Assembly (NCBI RefSeq): GCF_046614675.1
Contig: NZ_JBKKJT010000012.1
Location: 60,400 to 124,399 of the forward strand
DNA length: 64,000 nt
Direction: 5' to 3'
Source: Chryseobacterium cupriresistens
GTDB lineage: Bacteria; Bacteroidota; Bacteroidia; Flavobacteriales; Weeksellaceae
Shown here: positions 7,587-15,333 of the stretch, one piece after another
Numbering within the stretch: position 1 is the first letter of the stretch
Layout: every line of letters begins with the position of its first letter
Notes under the pieces: model-generated
What the model saw: only the letters and a program-made list of their open reading frames with translations
What the model was told of the DNA's origin: nothing
Database searches by the model: none
Program-made: the position numbers and the translations under genes

Positions 7587-8501
7587 ATGAGACTAAACAT
7601 TAAAAACGAAACGGGCAGGCTGAAGTCAGTAGTTCTGGGCCAGCCTAATTCATTGGGGCCGGTTCCCACACTAGAGGAAAGTTATGACGCAAAGTCATAT
7701 TACTCAATCGAACACAACATTTATCCTAAAGAAGAGGATATTATCAATGAAATGAACGCTTTTGAAGCGGTTTTAAAAAAGTATGGCGTTGAAGTACTGC
7801 GTCCCAGCATCATCAAAGATTACAATCAGGTTTTTTCAAGAGATGTAGCCTTTGTAATTGATGATAAAATGATCATTTCCAATGTGATTGCAGACAGAGC
7901 AGACGAGCAGGAAGCCTATAAAAGTGTTTTTGAAAAAGTAGCATGGAGAAAGATCATTAATCTTCCGGAAACTGCACATATCGAAGGAGGTGATGTGATC
8001 GTATGGAATGACTTCCTTTTCATCGGAACCTGCTTCAGTGAAGATTACAGAAACTATAAGACGGCAAGAACCAATGAATATGCCATTGAAATCTTAAAAG
8101 AATATTTTCCGAAGAAAAGAATCATTGACCTGGAGCTGAAGAAAAATGATAAGGTTCCTTTTGAAGGCATTCTGCATTTGGATTGTACATTTAATCCGGT
8201 AGGTGAAGACAAATGTATTATTTATAAAAACGGATTTGTAGATGAAAGCGACTACCGTTTAATCATTGATATTTTCGGAGAAGAAAACTGTTTCCATATC
8301 AATGATGAAGAAATGTTTGAAATGTTCCCGAATATTTTCTCCATTTCTCCTGATGTTGTCGTTTCGGACAAAGCATTCACAAGAATGAATAACCACCTGA
8401 GAAACGAGTGGGGAATGACTGTTGAAGAAATTCCTTACAGAGAAATCTCTAAAATGGGAGGCTTGCTGAGATGCTCTACAATGCCGCTTGTGAGAGAGTA
8501 A
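7587..8501 (+). CDS. Arginine-deiminase-family (amidinotransferase-fold) hydrolase
   Basis: 304 residues with the guanidino-modifying fold. Visible active-site regions are FSRDVAFVIDD (substrate-binding FxRD), HIEGGDVIVW (acidic residues before the Asp), LHLDCTFNPV (catalytic His) and the C-terminal GGLLRCSTMPLVR with the nucleophilic Cys. Members hydrolyse arginine, dimethylarginine or related guanidines to citrulline plus ammonia or amine; the substrate cannot be told from sequence. It is shorter than classical ArcA arginine deiminases and closer in length to dimethylargininase-like enzymes. A second enzyme of the same fold lies downstream beyond the interrupted four-helix-bundle cassette, so the two may once have been directly adjacent. 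Confidence 0.88.
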   Translation: MRLNIKNETGRLKSVVLGQPNSLGPVPTLEESYDAKSYYSIEHNIYPKEEDIINEMNAFEAVLKKYGVEVLRPSIIKDYNQVFSRDVAFVIDDKMIISNVIADRADEQEAYKSVFEKVAWRKIINLPETAHIEGGDVIVWNDFLFIGTCFSEDYRNYKTARTNEYAIEILKEYFPKKRIIDLELKKNDKVPFEGILHLDCTFNPVGEDKCIIYKNGFVDESDYRLIIDIFGEENCFHINDEEMFEMFPNIFSISPDVVVSDKAFTRMNNHLRNEWGMTVEEIPYREISKMGGLLRCSTMPLVRE

Positions 8502-8573
8502 TTGAGTTGGAGAGTTTTAGGGTTTGAGAGCGGAGAAGTTTTAGAGTCTGAGCGTTAGAGTGTTGGTGGGTTT
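8502..8573 (+). repeat. Left degenerate GAGTTTTAG-type flank of a four-helix-bundle cassette
   Basis: A run of degenerate 7-10-base units rich in G, A and T (GAGAGTTTTAGGGTTTGAGAG and relatives) begins right after the upstream stop codon. It is partly complementary to 9016-9066: 18 of 23 bases match between the left flank and the reverse complement of the right flank. A short A/T hairpin follows at about 8575-8602. Confidence 0.75.
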
Positions 8574-8607
8574 GAATATTTTTTTAATTTTAAAAAAATA
8601 TTTGGGT

Positions 8608-9015
8608 ATGTCGACAATTAAATTTCATCAGGACTTAAAAGTGTATCAAAAATCATTTGAAACAGCTCAACTGATTTATGAACTCTCAAAATCTTTTCCA
8701 AAAGAAGAACTTTAATCACTTACAGATCAGATAAGAAGATCATCAAGATCTGTAACGGCAAATATTAGTGAGGCTTGGGGCAAAAGAAAATATGAAAAAT
8801 CCTTCATCGCTAAGCTTACAGACTCAGAGGGTGAAGCAAGAGAAACCCAAACATGGCTTCAGTTTGCTTTTGCCTGCCATTATATGAATGACGAGCAATA
8901 TAATAATTTGCACAACAAGTATAACCAAATAATAGGGATGTTAGTTAACATGATGAGCCAGTCAGAAAAGTGGTGTTCATTTTCTTCGGTGAATAAAGAA
9001 GATAATAATTTGTAA
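8608..9015 (+). pseudogene. Four-helix-bundle (23S rRNA IVS type) protein with premature stop
   Basis: One reading frame of 136 codons (ATG 8608, TAA 9013-9015) encodes a typical four-helix-bundle / S23-family protein, but codon 36 is TAA (8713-8715). The sequence reads KSFPKEEL, stop, SLTDQIRRSSRSVTANISEA. In relatives a Tyr is usual at the stop position, so a single base change explains it. The frame is otherwise intact, which suggests a recent mutation or a sequencing error. The family was first seen in intervening sequences of 23S rRNA and is related to Avd accessory proteins of diversity-generating retroelements. Here it lies in a cassette between two metabolic genes, flanked by inverted repeats. 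An intact relative lies at 40584-40934. Confidence 0.85.
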
Positions 9016-9066
9016 AACGCTGTTCAGACACTCAAACTCTCATACACTAACACCCTCAAACTTAGA
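9016..9066 (+). repeat. Right flank of the four-helix-bundle cassette, inverted relative to the left
   Basis: CTCAAACTCTCATACACTAA and further CCCTCAAAC units form the pyrimidine-rich complement of the left flank at 8502-8573. The two flanks could pair into a long imperfect stem around the pseudogene. The flank ends 4 bases before the next ATG. Confidence 0.75.
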
Positions 9067-9070
9067 AAAA

Positions 9071-9994
9071 ATGCAAACAACAGATACAGTATTAATGATA
9101 GAACCGATTGCATTCGGTTACAACGCTGAAACGGCGAAAAACAATTACTTTCAGGTAGAACAGACAGGCTCTGATATCCAGTCAAAAGCGTTGGCAGAAT
9201 TCAACACCTTTGTCGGAAAGCTGAGAGAAAAGGGAATTAATGTAATCACTATAAAAGATACGTTGGATCCCCACACTCCGGATTCTATTTTCCCGAATAA
9301 CTGGGTAAGTTTCCATAAAGACGGAAAAGTGGTTTTGTACCCGATGTTCGCTTCCAACAGAAGAGTGGAAAGAAGAGAAGATATTATCGAAAGTATCAAA
9401 GATCAAGGGTTTGAAGTGGCTGAAATTGATGACTGGTCTTTCTCTGAAACCCAAGGACACTTTCTGGAAGGAACAGGAAGTATGATTTTTGATCACGATA
9501 ACAAAATTGCTTACGGTTCTGTTTCTTTGAGGCTGGATGAAAAACTGTTCAGAGAATTCTGTACAAAATACGGATTTACTCCCGTTGTATTCCATTCTTT
9601 CCAGACTGTAGGCACAGAAAGGCTTCCAATCTATCACACCAATGTAATGATGTGTGTAGCCGATAAATTTGTCGTAATCTGCCTTGACTGTATTGATGAT
9701 GAACTTGAAAGAGGAAAAGTAGTGGAAGCTATTAAAGGATCCAGAAAAGAAATCATTGAAATTTCTGAAGAACAGATGCAGCAGTTTGCCGGAAATATGC
9801 TTCAGGTTCAGAATAAAGAAGGCAAAAAATTCCTGGTCATGAGCCAGACTGCTTACCAGTCTTTAACTCCGGAACAGGTAGCTGCTATTGAAAAATACTG
9901 CGAAATTATCTATTCAGACCTGAATACCATTGAAGTAAATGGTGGAGGAAGCGCAAGATGTATGCTTGCTGAGGTTTTTCTTCCAAAAAAATAA
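9071..9994 (+). CDS. ctlX: CtlX-type citrulline/arginine hydrolase (amidinotransferase fold)
   Basis: 307 residues, matching the length and motifs of the CtlX family of arginine-deiminase-related hydrolases. Visible regions are DSIFPNNWVSFH (substrate pocket), HFLEGTGSMIFDH (acidic active-site segment), HTNVMMCV (catalytic His region) and GGGSARCMLAEVF with the C-terminal nucleophilic Cys. CtlX enzymes are linked to citrulline use, releasing ammonia. The next gene, an AdoMet decarboxylase, starts only 20 bases after its stop, so this enzyme probably belongs to the same transcript as the polyamine-like membrane cluster. Whether its product feeds that pathway is unknown. The family assignment is firm; the substrate is inferred. 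Confidence 0.88.
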   Translation: MQTTDTVLMIEPIAFGYNAETAKNNYFQVEQTGSDIQSKALAEFNTFVGKLREKGINVITIKDTLDPHTPDSIFPNNWVSFHKDGKVVLYPMFASNRRVERREDIIESIKDQGFEVAEIDDWSFSETQGHFLEGTGSMIFDHDNKIAYGSVSLRLDEKLFREFCTKYGFTPVVFHSFQTVGTERLPIYHTNVMMCVADKFVVICLDCIDDELERGKVVEAIKGSRKEIIEISEEQMQQFAGNMLQVQNKEGKKFLVMSQTAYQSLTPEQVAAIEKYCEIIYSDLNTIEVNGGGSARCMLAEVFLPKK

Positions 9995-10014
9995 TATATT
10001 TACAAAAAAATTAA

Positions 10015-10374
10015 TTGAAACCATTATCAAGTAAAGGTTTACATATTCTTCTGACTTTGGAAACAGAGTCAGAAGATTTGTTATTAGACAGCAAAGGTTT
10101 TCTGGCGTTTACAGAAGGAATTCTGGAAACCAAAGAGGTGGAAATTGTAGGCGTTACCAATCATATTTTTGAGAATGACAGCTTTACTTCCGCCGTGATC
10201 CTTAAAGAGTCTCACCTTTGTATCCACACGTGGCCGGAATTTAAACAGCTTACTTTCGATGTTTTCCTTTGTAATTATACCCAGGACAATACCACAAAAG
10301 TAGAGCAGATTGCAGATGAAGTGGTTCAGTATTTTAAAGCTAATACCATTCAAAAACACAAAATTTACAGATAA
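10015..10374 (+). CDS. speD: S-adenosylmethionine decarboxylase proenzyme (SpeD family)
   Basis: 119 residues with a TTG start. It carries the self-processing motif KESHLCIHTWPE: cleavage between E65 and S66 would create the pyruvoyl cofactor. H71 and C86 (DVFLCN) occupy the other catalytic positions, and the S-H-C spacing (+5, +15) equals that of the Thermotoga maritima enzyme (S63, H68, C83), so the protein looks active. Decarboxylated AdoMet is the aminopropyl donor for polyamine synthesis. It is followed 2 bases later by a DUF4178 gene and further on by a membrane-embedded spermidine-synthase-like protein, which probably uses its product. No ornithine or arginine decarboxylase is nearby. 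Confidence 0.9.
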   Translation: MKPLSSKGLHILLTLETESEDLLLDSKGFLAFTEGILETKEVEIVGVTNHIFENDSFTSAVILKESHLCIHTWPEFKQLTFDVFLCNYTQDNTTKVEQIADEVVQYFKANTIQKHKIYR

Positions 10375-10376
10375 AA

Positions 10377-11840
10377 ATGCACTATGTCTGCCCAGCATGC
10401 GAATCCGAAAATACATTAGATCTCACCTTTCCTGTTGAAGAATACGTTTGTATGACCTGCTCCCATCTCATTGATGTAGCCTGGAACAAAAAAATTAAAC
10501 ATCTGAAAGTCCCAACGGAAAATGTTGTATTGGATGTCGGACAAAAAGGAAAAATTGACGGTACGGAATATACGGTTGTTGCGATTACTGTTAAAAAATA
10601 CGGAAACAGTATTTTCTGGCGTGAATATTCTTTAAAAGACAGCAAAGGAAATGATGCTTTCCTGAGTGAGAGCGATGGACATTGGGTTTTCCTGATTTCT
10701 ATACATCCTGATGATTTTAAAGGCAAGGATTCAAAATTTCCAACCTATCTCGGACGAACCTACCGGTGGTACGAAAATACTCCATGCACTATTGACGCTG
10801 CAGCCGGATTTTTTGATGAACATCTGGATTTCACCATTGCTACCTACAAAGAGTATGTCAACGGAACCCGTATGATCTCTCAGGAGAAGACCAGCAGAAA
10901 AAGCCAGTATTTCTATGGAGTTCACATTTCAAAATATGAAGTTAAGAAAGCTTTTAAAATAGCTAATCTGCCCTATTATACGGGAATAGGGATTGTTCAG
11001 CCCTATTATTTCGATATCAGACAAGCCGTGAACATCTTTTGTGTGGCTGCATTAATGATTTGTCTGCTCCAGATGTATGTCTACACTTCAAGAACGAACG
11101 AAACCGTTTTTGCAGAGACTATCAATTTTGCAGATGTAAAAGACAAAGAGCTGGTCAGCAAAAGCTTTACCTTGTCCGGCGGTTCAGCTCCGTTAAAGGT
11201 GAATGCTTTTTCAGGTGTTGATAATTCCTGGGCGAATGTTCAGCTAAGCCTTGTGAATGAGAATACCAACGAAATTATCTATACCTCCAAAGATATCGAA
11301 CAGTATCATGGGTACGAAGGTGGAGAAAGCTGGACAGAAGGAAGCCAGTCCGAAGATTTTAACCTGTGTGGAGTAGGCTCCGGGAAATATCATTTCATTA
11401 TTTCCGCCGAAAAAGAAGGAGGCTTACCCTCATTTTCAGGTCTTACATCTCCTGATTCGAAGGTCGTGATTTCACGGGATAAATCAGGAACAATTGAGGT
11501 TACTGATATATTCAAGGTGCAGACCAAGACTTTTACAGACGGACAGACGCTGGAAAAAGATACATCAGAAGTAATCAGACTTGCCAAAGAATCGTTCGGA
11601 ACTCAGAAACTGGATTCCCTGATTAATACTGAAGCCCTTAGACTTACTACAGATCCTATTTCAAGCAATACCTATGTACAACTCAAAGCAACCTGGCTTC
11701 CCGTTTCATTCTGGAACTTCGGAATTATTTTATTCATAATGATTGCTCTGTTTGTGGCGATGTGGATAGGAAAACATTACTTTAATGTAAACAAATGGAA
11801 GAATAGTTCAAACTCACCTTATCCTGCCAATGATAACTAA
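10377..11840 (+). CDS. DUF4178-type membrane protein with N-terminal zinc ribbon
   Basis: 487 residues. The first 35 residues hold four cysteines in two CxxC-like pairs (CPACESENTLD, CMTCSHL), a likely zinc ribbon. A domain with the beta-rich pattern of DUF4178 follows (about 55-190: GTEYTVVAITVKKYG, FWREYSL, WVFLISIHPDDF). TM helices are predicted at about 216-234 and near 445-470, with a beta-rich, probably periplasmic domain between them (about 250-440). DUF4178 proteins are known mainly from neighbourhoods with DUF350 and SpeE-like proteins. Function is unknown. The ATG is 2 bases after speD, and the 3' end overlaps the next gene by 11 bases, so it is tightly coupled. Confidence 0.82.
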   Translation: MHYVCPACESENTLDLTFPVEEYVCMTCSHLIDVAWNKKIKHLKVPTENVVLDVGQKGKIDGTEYTVVAITVKKYGNSIFWREYSLKDSKGNDAFLSESDGHWVFLISIHPDDFKGKDSKFPTYLGRTYRWYENTPCTIDAAAGFFDEHLDFTIATYKEYVNGTRMISQEKTSRKSQYFYGVHISKYEVKKAFKIANLPYYTGIGIVQPYYFDIRQAVNIFCVAALMICLLQMYVYTSRTNETVFAETINFADVKDKELVSKSFTLSGGSAPLKVNAFSGVDNSWANVQLSLVNENTNEIIYTSKDIEQYHGYEGGESWTEGSQSEDFNLCGVGSGKYHFIISAEKEGGLPSFSGLTSPDSKVVISRDKSGTIEVTDIFKVQTKTFTDGQTLEKDTSEVIRLAKESFGTQKLDSLINTEALRLTTDPISSNTYVQLKATWLPVSFWNFGIILFIMIALFVAMWIGKHYFNVNKWKNSSNSPYPANDN

Positions 11841-12024
11841 TATAACCAATTACATAAGACAAAACTGGATACTCTGCCTGATCGGAGGATTTTTCATGAC
11901 CTGGTTTGTATACCTTACGTACCGGGGAAATCAGGTCTGCGACTGTGCCAAAACGGAAACATACCGCGACGGAACCACAAGAAGCCATTCCAGAGTAGGA
12001 TTCTACAGATACTATCACAAATAA
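11830..12024 (+). CDS. Small single-TM protein of the polyamine-like cluster
   Basis: 64 residues. One TM helix (about 12-30, WILCLIGGFFMTWFVYL) is followed by a polar tail with a CDCAK motif and a basic, Tyr-rich end. The ATG lies inside the last codons of the DUF4178 gene (11-base overlap), and the DUF350 gene begins 13 bases after its stop. I know no family for it. It is probably a small subunit of the membrane complex encoded here. Its conserved position would be the test of function. Confidence 0.68.
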   Translation: MITNITNYIRQNWILCLIGGFFMTWFVYLTYRGNQVCDCAKTETYRDGTTRSHSRVGFYRYYHK

Positions 12025-12037
12025 AAATATAAAAACT

Positions 12038-12253
12038 ATGGACAACATCAATTTCTTACCCATACTAAACTCGGTTCTTTATTCATTTTTAGGAATCGCC
12101 ATTTTACTTGTATGTTATTTCATTATTGAAAAACTGACTCCTGAAAAAACATGGCACGAGATCGCCCAGAACAAAAATATAGCTATTGCTATTGTCTTTG
12201 CGGCATTTATTATCGGAATTTCAATGATCATAAGCGCAGCAATTCATGGATAA
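12038..12253 (+). CDS. DUF350 membrane protein (YjfL-like)
   Basis: 71 residues with two TM helices (about 9-30 and 46-68) joined by the polar segment EKLTPEKTWHEIAQNKN, the typical DUF350 repeat unit. DUF350 proteins such as Escherichia coli YjfL occur next to polyamine- or glutathionylspermidine-linked genes; no biochemical role is established. E. coli YjfL has several such units, whereas this copy has one. It overlaps the spermidine-synthase-like gene by 8 bases, so the two are translationally coupled. Confidence 0.82.
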   Translation: MDNINFLPILNSVLYSFLGIAILLVCYFIIEKLTPEKTWHEIAQNKNIAIAIVFAAFIIGISMIISAAIHG

Positions 12254-13760
12254 GAAGAGGATTCCTCTTGAGCTGCTTTTATTGTTTTCAGTATTCGTCA
12301 TTGCTACATGTGGATTGATTTATGAGCTGGTGGCCGGAGCCCTGGCGAGCTATCTTTTAGGAGACTCTGTAAAGCAGTTTTCTTTCATTATCGGAGTGTA
12401 TCTCTTTTCAATGGGAGTAGGTTCCTACCTTGCGAAATTCATCAAAGGAAATCTTATTGATAAATTTATTGAGATCGAAATCCTCGTAGGAATTGTAGGC
12501 GGAATCAGTTCTGTTGTGCTTTTTATTCTGTTTAATACACTGGCACATTTTGAAAGCGTTCTCTATCTCTTTGTCTTCTTCACCGGATGTCTTGTAGGGG
12601 TGGAAATCCCGCTTCTGATGAATATTTTAAAAGACAGGGTTCAGTTTAAAGATTTAGTTTCAAATGTTTTTGCATTCGATTATATCGGGGCTTTGCTGGC
12701 ATCCATTCTTTTCCCGTTGGTTTTGATTCCGAAATTAGGAATTGTAAAGACACCTTTGTTTTTTGGATTGATCAATATCTCTATTGCGATATTCCTGTGC
12801 TATTATCTTACAAAGGAATTATCAAAACCCTTATCCCTGAAAATAAAATCTATCGCGGCATTTGCCTTCTTGCTGGGACTTTTCTTTTTTTCAGATACGA
12901 TTCTGTCTTATTCTGAAGAAAAACTATATGGCGAAAATGTGGTTTATACTAAAAGTTCACCCTATCAAAGAATCGTTTTAACGAGGAATACGCACGAGTT
13001 TCGTTTATATTTAAATAATAACCTACAGTTTTCTTCCACGGATGAATACCGTTATCATGAAGCTTTGGTACATCCTGCTATGTCGATGGCGAAAAACATT
13101 GATAATGTCCTGATTTTGGGAGGAGGTGACGGCTTCGCAGCCAGAGAAGTATTGAAATACAAAGACGTTAAAAAAGTAACCCTGGTGGATCTTGATGGTG
13201 AAATGACTCAGTTTTTCAAGACCAATGAAACCATGCGCAGGCTGAACCAGAATTCTTTTTCCAATCCAAAAGTAGAAATCATCAATAAAGACGCTTACAT
13301 ATGGGTAAAAGACAGTAAAAAGAAATTTGACGTTATCATCATAGACTTTCCTGATCCGTCCAATTATAGCTTAGGAAAACTCTATTCCCTGCATTTTTAT
13401 AAAGAACTGGAGAAGCTGACAACGCTTGATACGAAAATTGTGGTTCAGACCACATCTCCATATTTTGCTCCGAAATCTTTCTGGTGTATTGAGAAAACAA
13501 TCAATCAGATTTTTCCTTTCACAGCAGCGTATCATACCTATGTTCCGTCTTTTGGAGAATGGGGATTTTCGATGGCTTCATTTGAGCCCGTCAACAACAG
13601 AGTTTACAGAAAGCTTCCCGGCTTAAAATACTATGATTATAACTTTTCACAGATGTCTTATTTTAATAAAGATATGAAAGTGAAAGATGTAGAAGTTAAC
13701 CGTCTGGACAACCAGATACTAGTCCGTTATTTCGATGAAGAGTGGGGGAAAGTACAGTAG
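12246..13760 (+). CDS. Membrane-embedded spermidine-synthase-like aminopropyltransferase
   Basis: 504 residues. The N-terminal half (about 1-215) has around seven TM helices. The C-terminal half is a SpeE-type Rossmann methyltransferase-like domain with YQRIVLTR, LQFSSTDEYRYHEALVHP, the nucleotide loop LILGGGDGFAAREVL, the acidic VTLVDLDGEM, and FDVIIIDFPDPSN at the catalytic Asp position. The domain should bind decarboxylated AdoMet (made by the SpeD four genes upstream) and transfer an aminopropyl group. Its membrane anchor sets it apart from soluble polyamine synthases and suggests a membrane-associated acceptor or product. The start overlaps DUF350 by 8 bases and the end overlaps the FAD protein by 26. 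Confidence 0.88.
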   Translation: MDKKRIPLELLLLFSVFVIATCGLIYELVAGALASYLLGDSVKQFSFIIGVYLFSMGVGSYLAKFIKGNLIDKFIEIEILVGIVGGISSVVLFILFNTLAHFESVLYLFVFFTGCLVGVEIPLLMNILKDRVQFKDLVSNVFAFDYIGALLASILFPLVLIPKLGIVKTPLFFGLINISIAIFLCYYLTKELSKPLSLKIKSIAAFAFLLGLFFFSDTILSYSEEKLYGENVVYTKSSPYQRIVLTRNTHEFRLYLNNNLQFSSTDEYRYHEALVHPAMSMAKNIDNVLILGGGDGFAAREVLKYKDVKKVTLVDLDGEMTQFFKTNETMRRLNQNSFSNPKVEIINKDAYIWVKDSKKKFDVIIIDFPDPSNYSLGKLYSLHFYKELEKLTTLDTKIVVQTTSPYFAPKSFWCIEKTINQIFPFTAAYHTYVPSFGEWGFSMASFEPVNNRVYRKLPGLKYYDYNFSQMSYFNKDMKVKDVEVNRLDNQILVRYFDEEWGKVQ

Positions 13761-15324
13761 AAAAGATTTTCTTACAACTATATTTTTAGGTAGCCTTATG
13801 CTTCCTTTTTTGCAGTATTGCGGAAAGAAAGTAAAAGCTTTGCTGTTAAAGATCACGGGGACCAATCATGTTCTCGGGCATAGATTATGGGCAAAAGATT
13901 TTCCACAGTTTTCTGAAGTTATCCACACTAAGTATCTTATTGTCGGGGGAGGAATTTCCGGACTTTCAGCGTGTAGATTTTTCAGTAAGCATCATAAAAA
14001 TGATTATCTTCTTCTGGAAATGGAAAACCATCTTGGCGGCAATTCTTCCAACGGACAGAATTCATTTTCAAAATTTCCTTTAGGGGCTCATTATTTACCG
14101 TTACCGAACAAAGAGAATACAGAAATTATCGACTTCCTTAAAGAATGTAAAATCTGCTTGGGAACTGAGGATGGCGGAGAACCCATCCTTGATGAATACC
14201 AAATGACTTTTCCACAACAGGAAAGACTGTTTTATAAAAATGCCTGGCAGAACGATATTGTTCCGCAAAGAGGAATTTCAGCGCAAACCCAGCAAGAGCT
14301 TGCCCGCTTTTTTAAACTGATGGATGAATTTCGTGCAAAGAAAGACACTGAAGGAAGATATTGGTTTGCTATTCCGGTACATGACTCCAGCAGAGAAGAT
14401 GAGGTGGTAAAGCTTGAAAAAATCATTTTTAAAGACTGGCTCACAGAAAATAACTTCTATTCGGAAGAACTTCTCTGGCTGCTGGATTATTCCTGCAGAG
14501 ACGATTTTGGCTTAGGAATTGACTATGTTTCAGCATGGGCAGGCATCCATTACTTTGCCGGAAGAAAAAACAACTGGAGCACGAAATATAAAGATCAGGT
14601 ATTCACATGGCCAGAAGGAAATGCAAGACTGGCAAACCATTTTTCAAAATATACAGAGGGAAAACATTGGCCGGGAAATCTGGTTTTTGATATAAAAATC
14701 AATGATAAAGTTGAGGTCTTAAGTTTTGATAATACCCAAAAGAAAACGAAGAAGATCATTGCAGATAAAGTATTGTTTGCAACCCCACAATTTGTGAATG
14801 AAAGAATTTTTAATCAAAAAAGAGCATCATCATTTCATTATGTTCCGTGGCTTTTAACCACCATTACCCTGAAGAATGAATTCGGAGGAGATGAAGAGCT
14901 GGCCTGGGATAATGTGATCTACGGTTCTTCGGGATTAGGTTATATCTTCGACCAGCACCAGAATCTGAACCAGGTTATAGGCGAAAAAGTGATTACTCAC
15001 TATAAAAGTTTTTCAACCGGAGACTGCAAGAAAGCAAGGAAAAAGCTCTACACCATGAAAGATGCTGAACTGAAAGATTTAGTTTTGGATGATCTGAAGA
15101 AAGCCCATCCATTGATAGAAGATTTCATCCTGGAAATGCAGTTTCATAAAATAGGACATGCGATGATTGCTCCCGTTCCCAACCAAATTTTTGGTGAAGA
15201 AACCCAAAAAGCAAAAGAGTCCATAGAAGGAAAAATTTTCTTCGCTCATTCTGATCTTTCGGGAATCTCTATTTTTGAAGAAGCCTTTTATCAGGGAATC
15301 CGGACTGCAGAACAAATGATGTAA
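13735..15324 (+). CDS. FAD-dependent amine-oxidase-like protein, possibly exported
   Basis: 529 residues. Residues 7-25 form a Tat-like signal (YSRKDFLTTIFLGSLMLPFL; RK replaces the usual twin Arg). An FAD dinucleotide-binding motif follows (LIVGGGISGLSACRFF, then LLLEMENHLGGNSS), the pattern of the flavin amine oxidase / protoporphyrinogen oxidase superfamily. A conserved FAHSDLSGISIFEEAF segment near the end probably closes the FAD site. The gene overlaps the spermidine-synthase-like gene by 26 bases. It may oxidise the amine product of this pathway on the periplasmic side, but the substrate is unknown. The export signal is tentative; a plain membrane anchor is possible. Confidence 0.85.
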   Translation: MKSGGKYSRKDFLTTIFLGSLMLPFLQYCGKKVKALLLKITGTNHVLGHRLWAKDFPQFSEVIHTKYLIVGGGISGLSACRFFSKHHKNDYLLLEMENHLGGNSSNGQNSFSKFPLGAHYLPLPNKENTEIIDFLKECKICLGTEDGGEPILDEYQMTFPQQERLFYKNAWQNDIVPQRGISAQTQQELARFFKLMDEFRAKKDTEGRYWFAIPVHDSSREDEVVKLEKIIFKDWLTENNFYSEELLWLLDYSCRDDFGLGIDYVSAWAGIHYFAGRKNNWSTKYKDQVFTWPEGNARLANHFSKYTEGKHWPGNLVFDIKINDKVEVLSFDNTQKKTKKIIADKVLFATPQFVNERIFNQKRASSFHYVPWLLTTITLKNEFGGDEELAWDNVIYGSSGLGYIFDQHQNLNQVIGEKVITHYKSFSTGDCKKARKKLYTMKDAELKDLVLDDLKKAHPLIEDFILEMQFHKIGHAMIAPVPNQIFGEETQKAKESIEGKIFFAHSDLSGISIFEEAFYQGIRTAEQMM

Positions 15325-15333
15325 AATACTACA

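Noticed and set aside
9182..9637. 151-codon open frame on the minus strand
   Set aside because: Lies entirely antisense to ctlX, has no recognisable motif or own promoter, and its residue pattern is that of a reversed coding frame.
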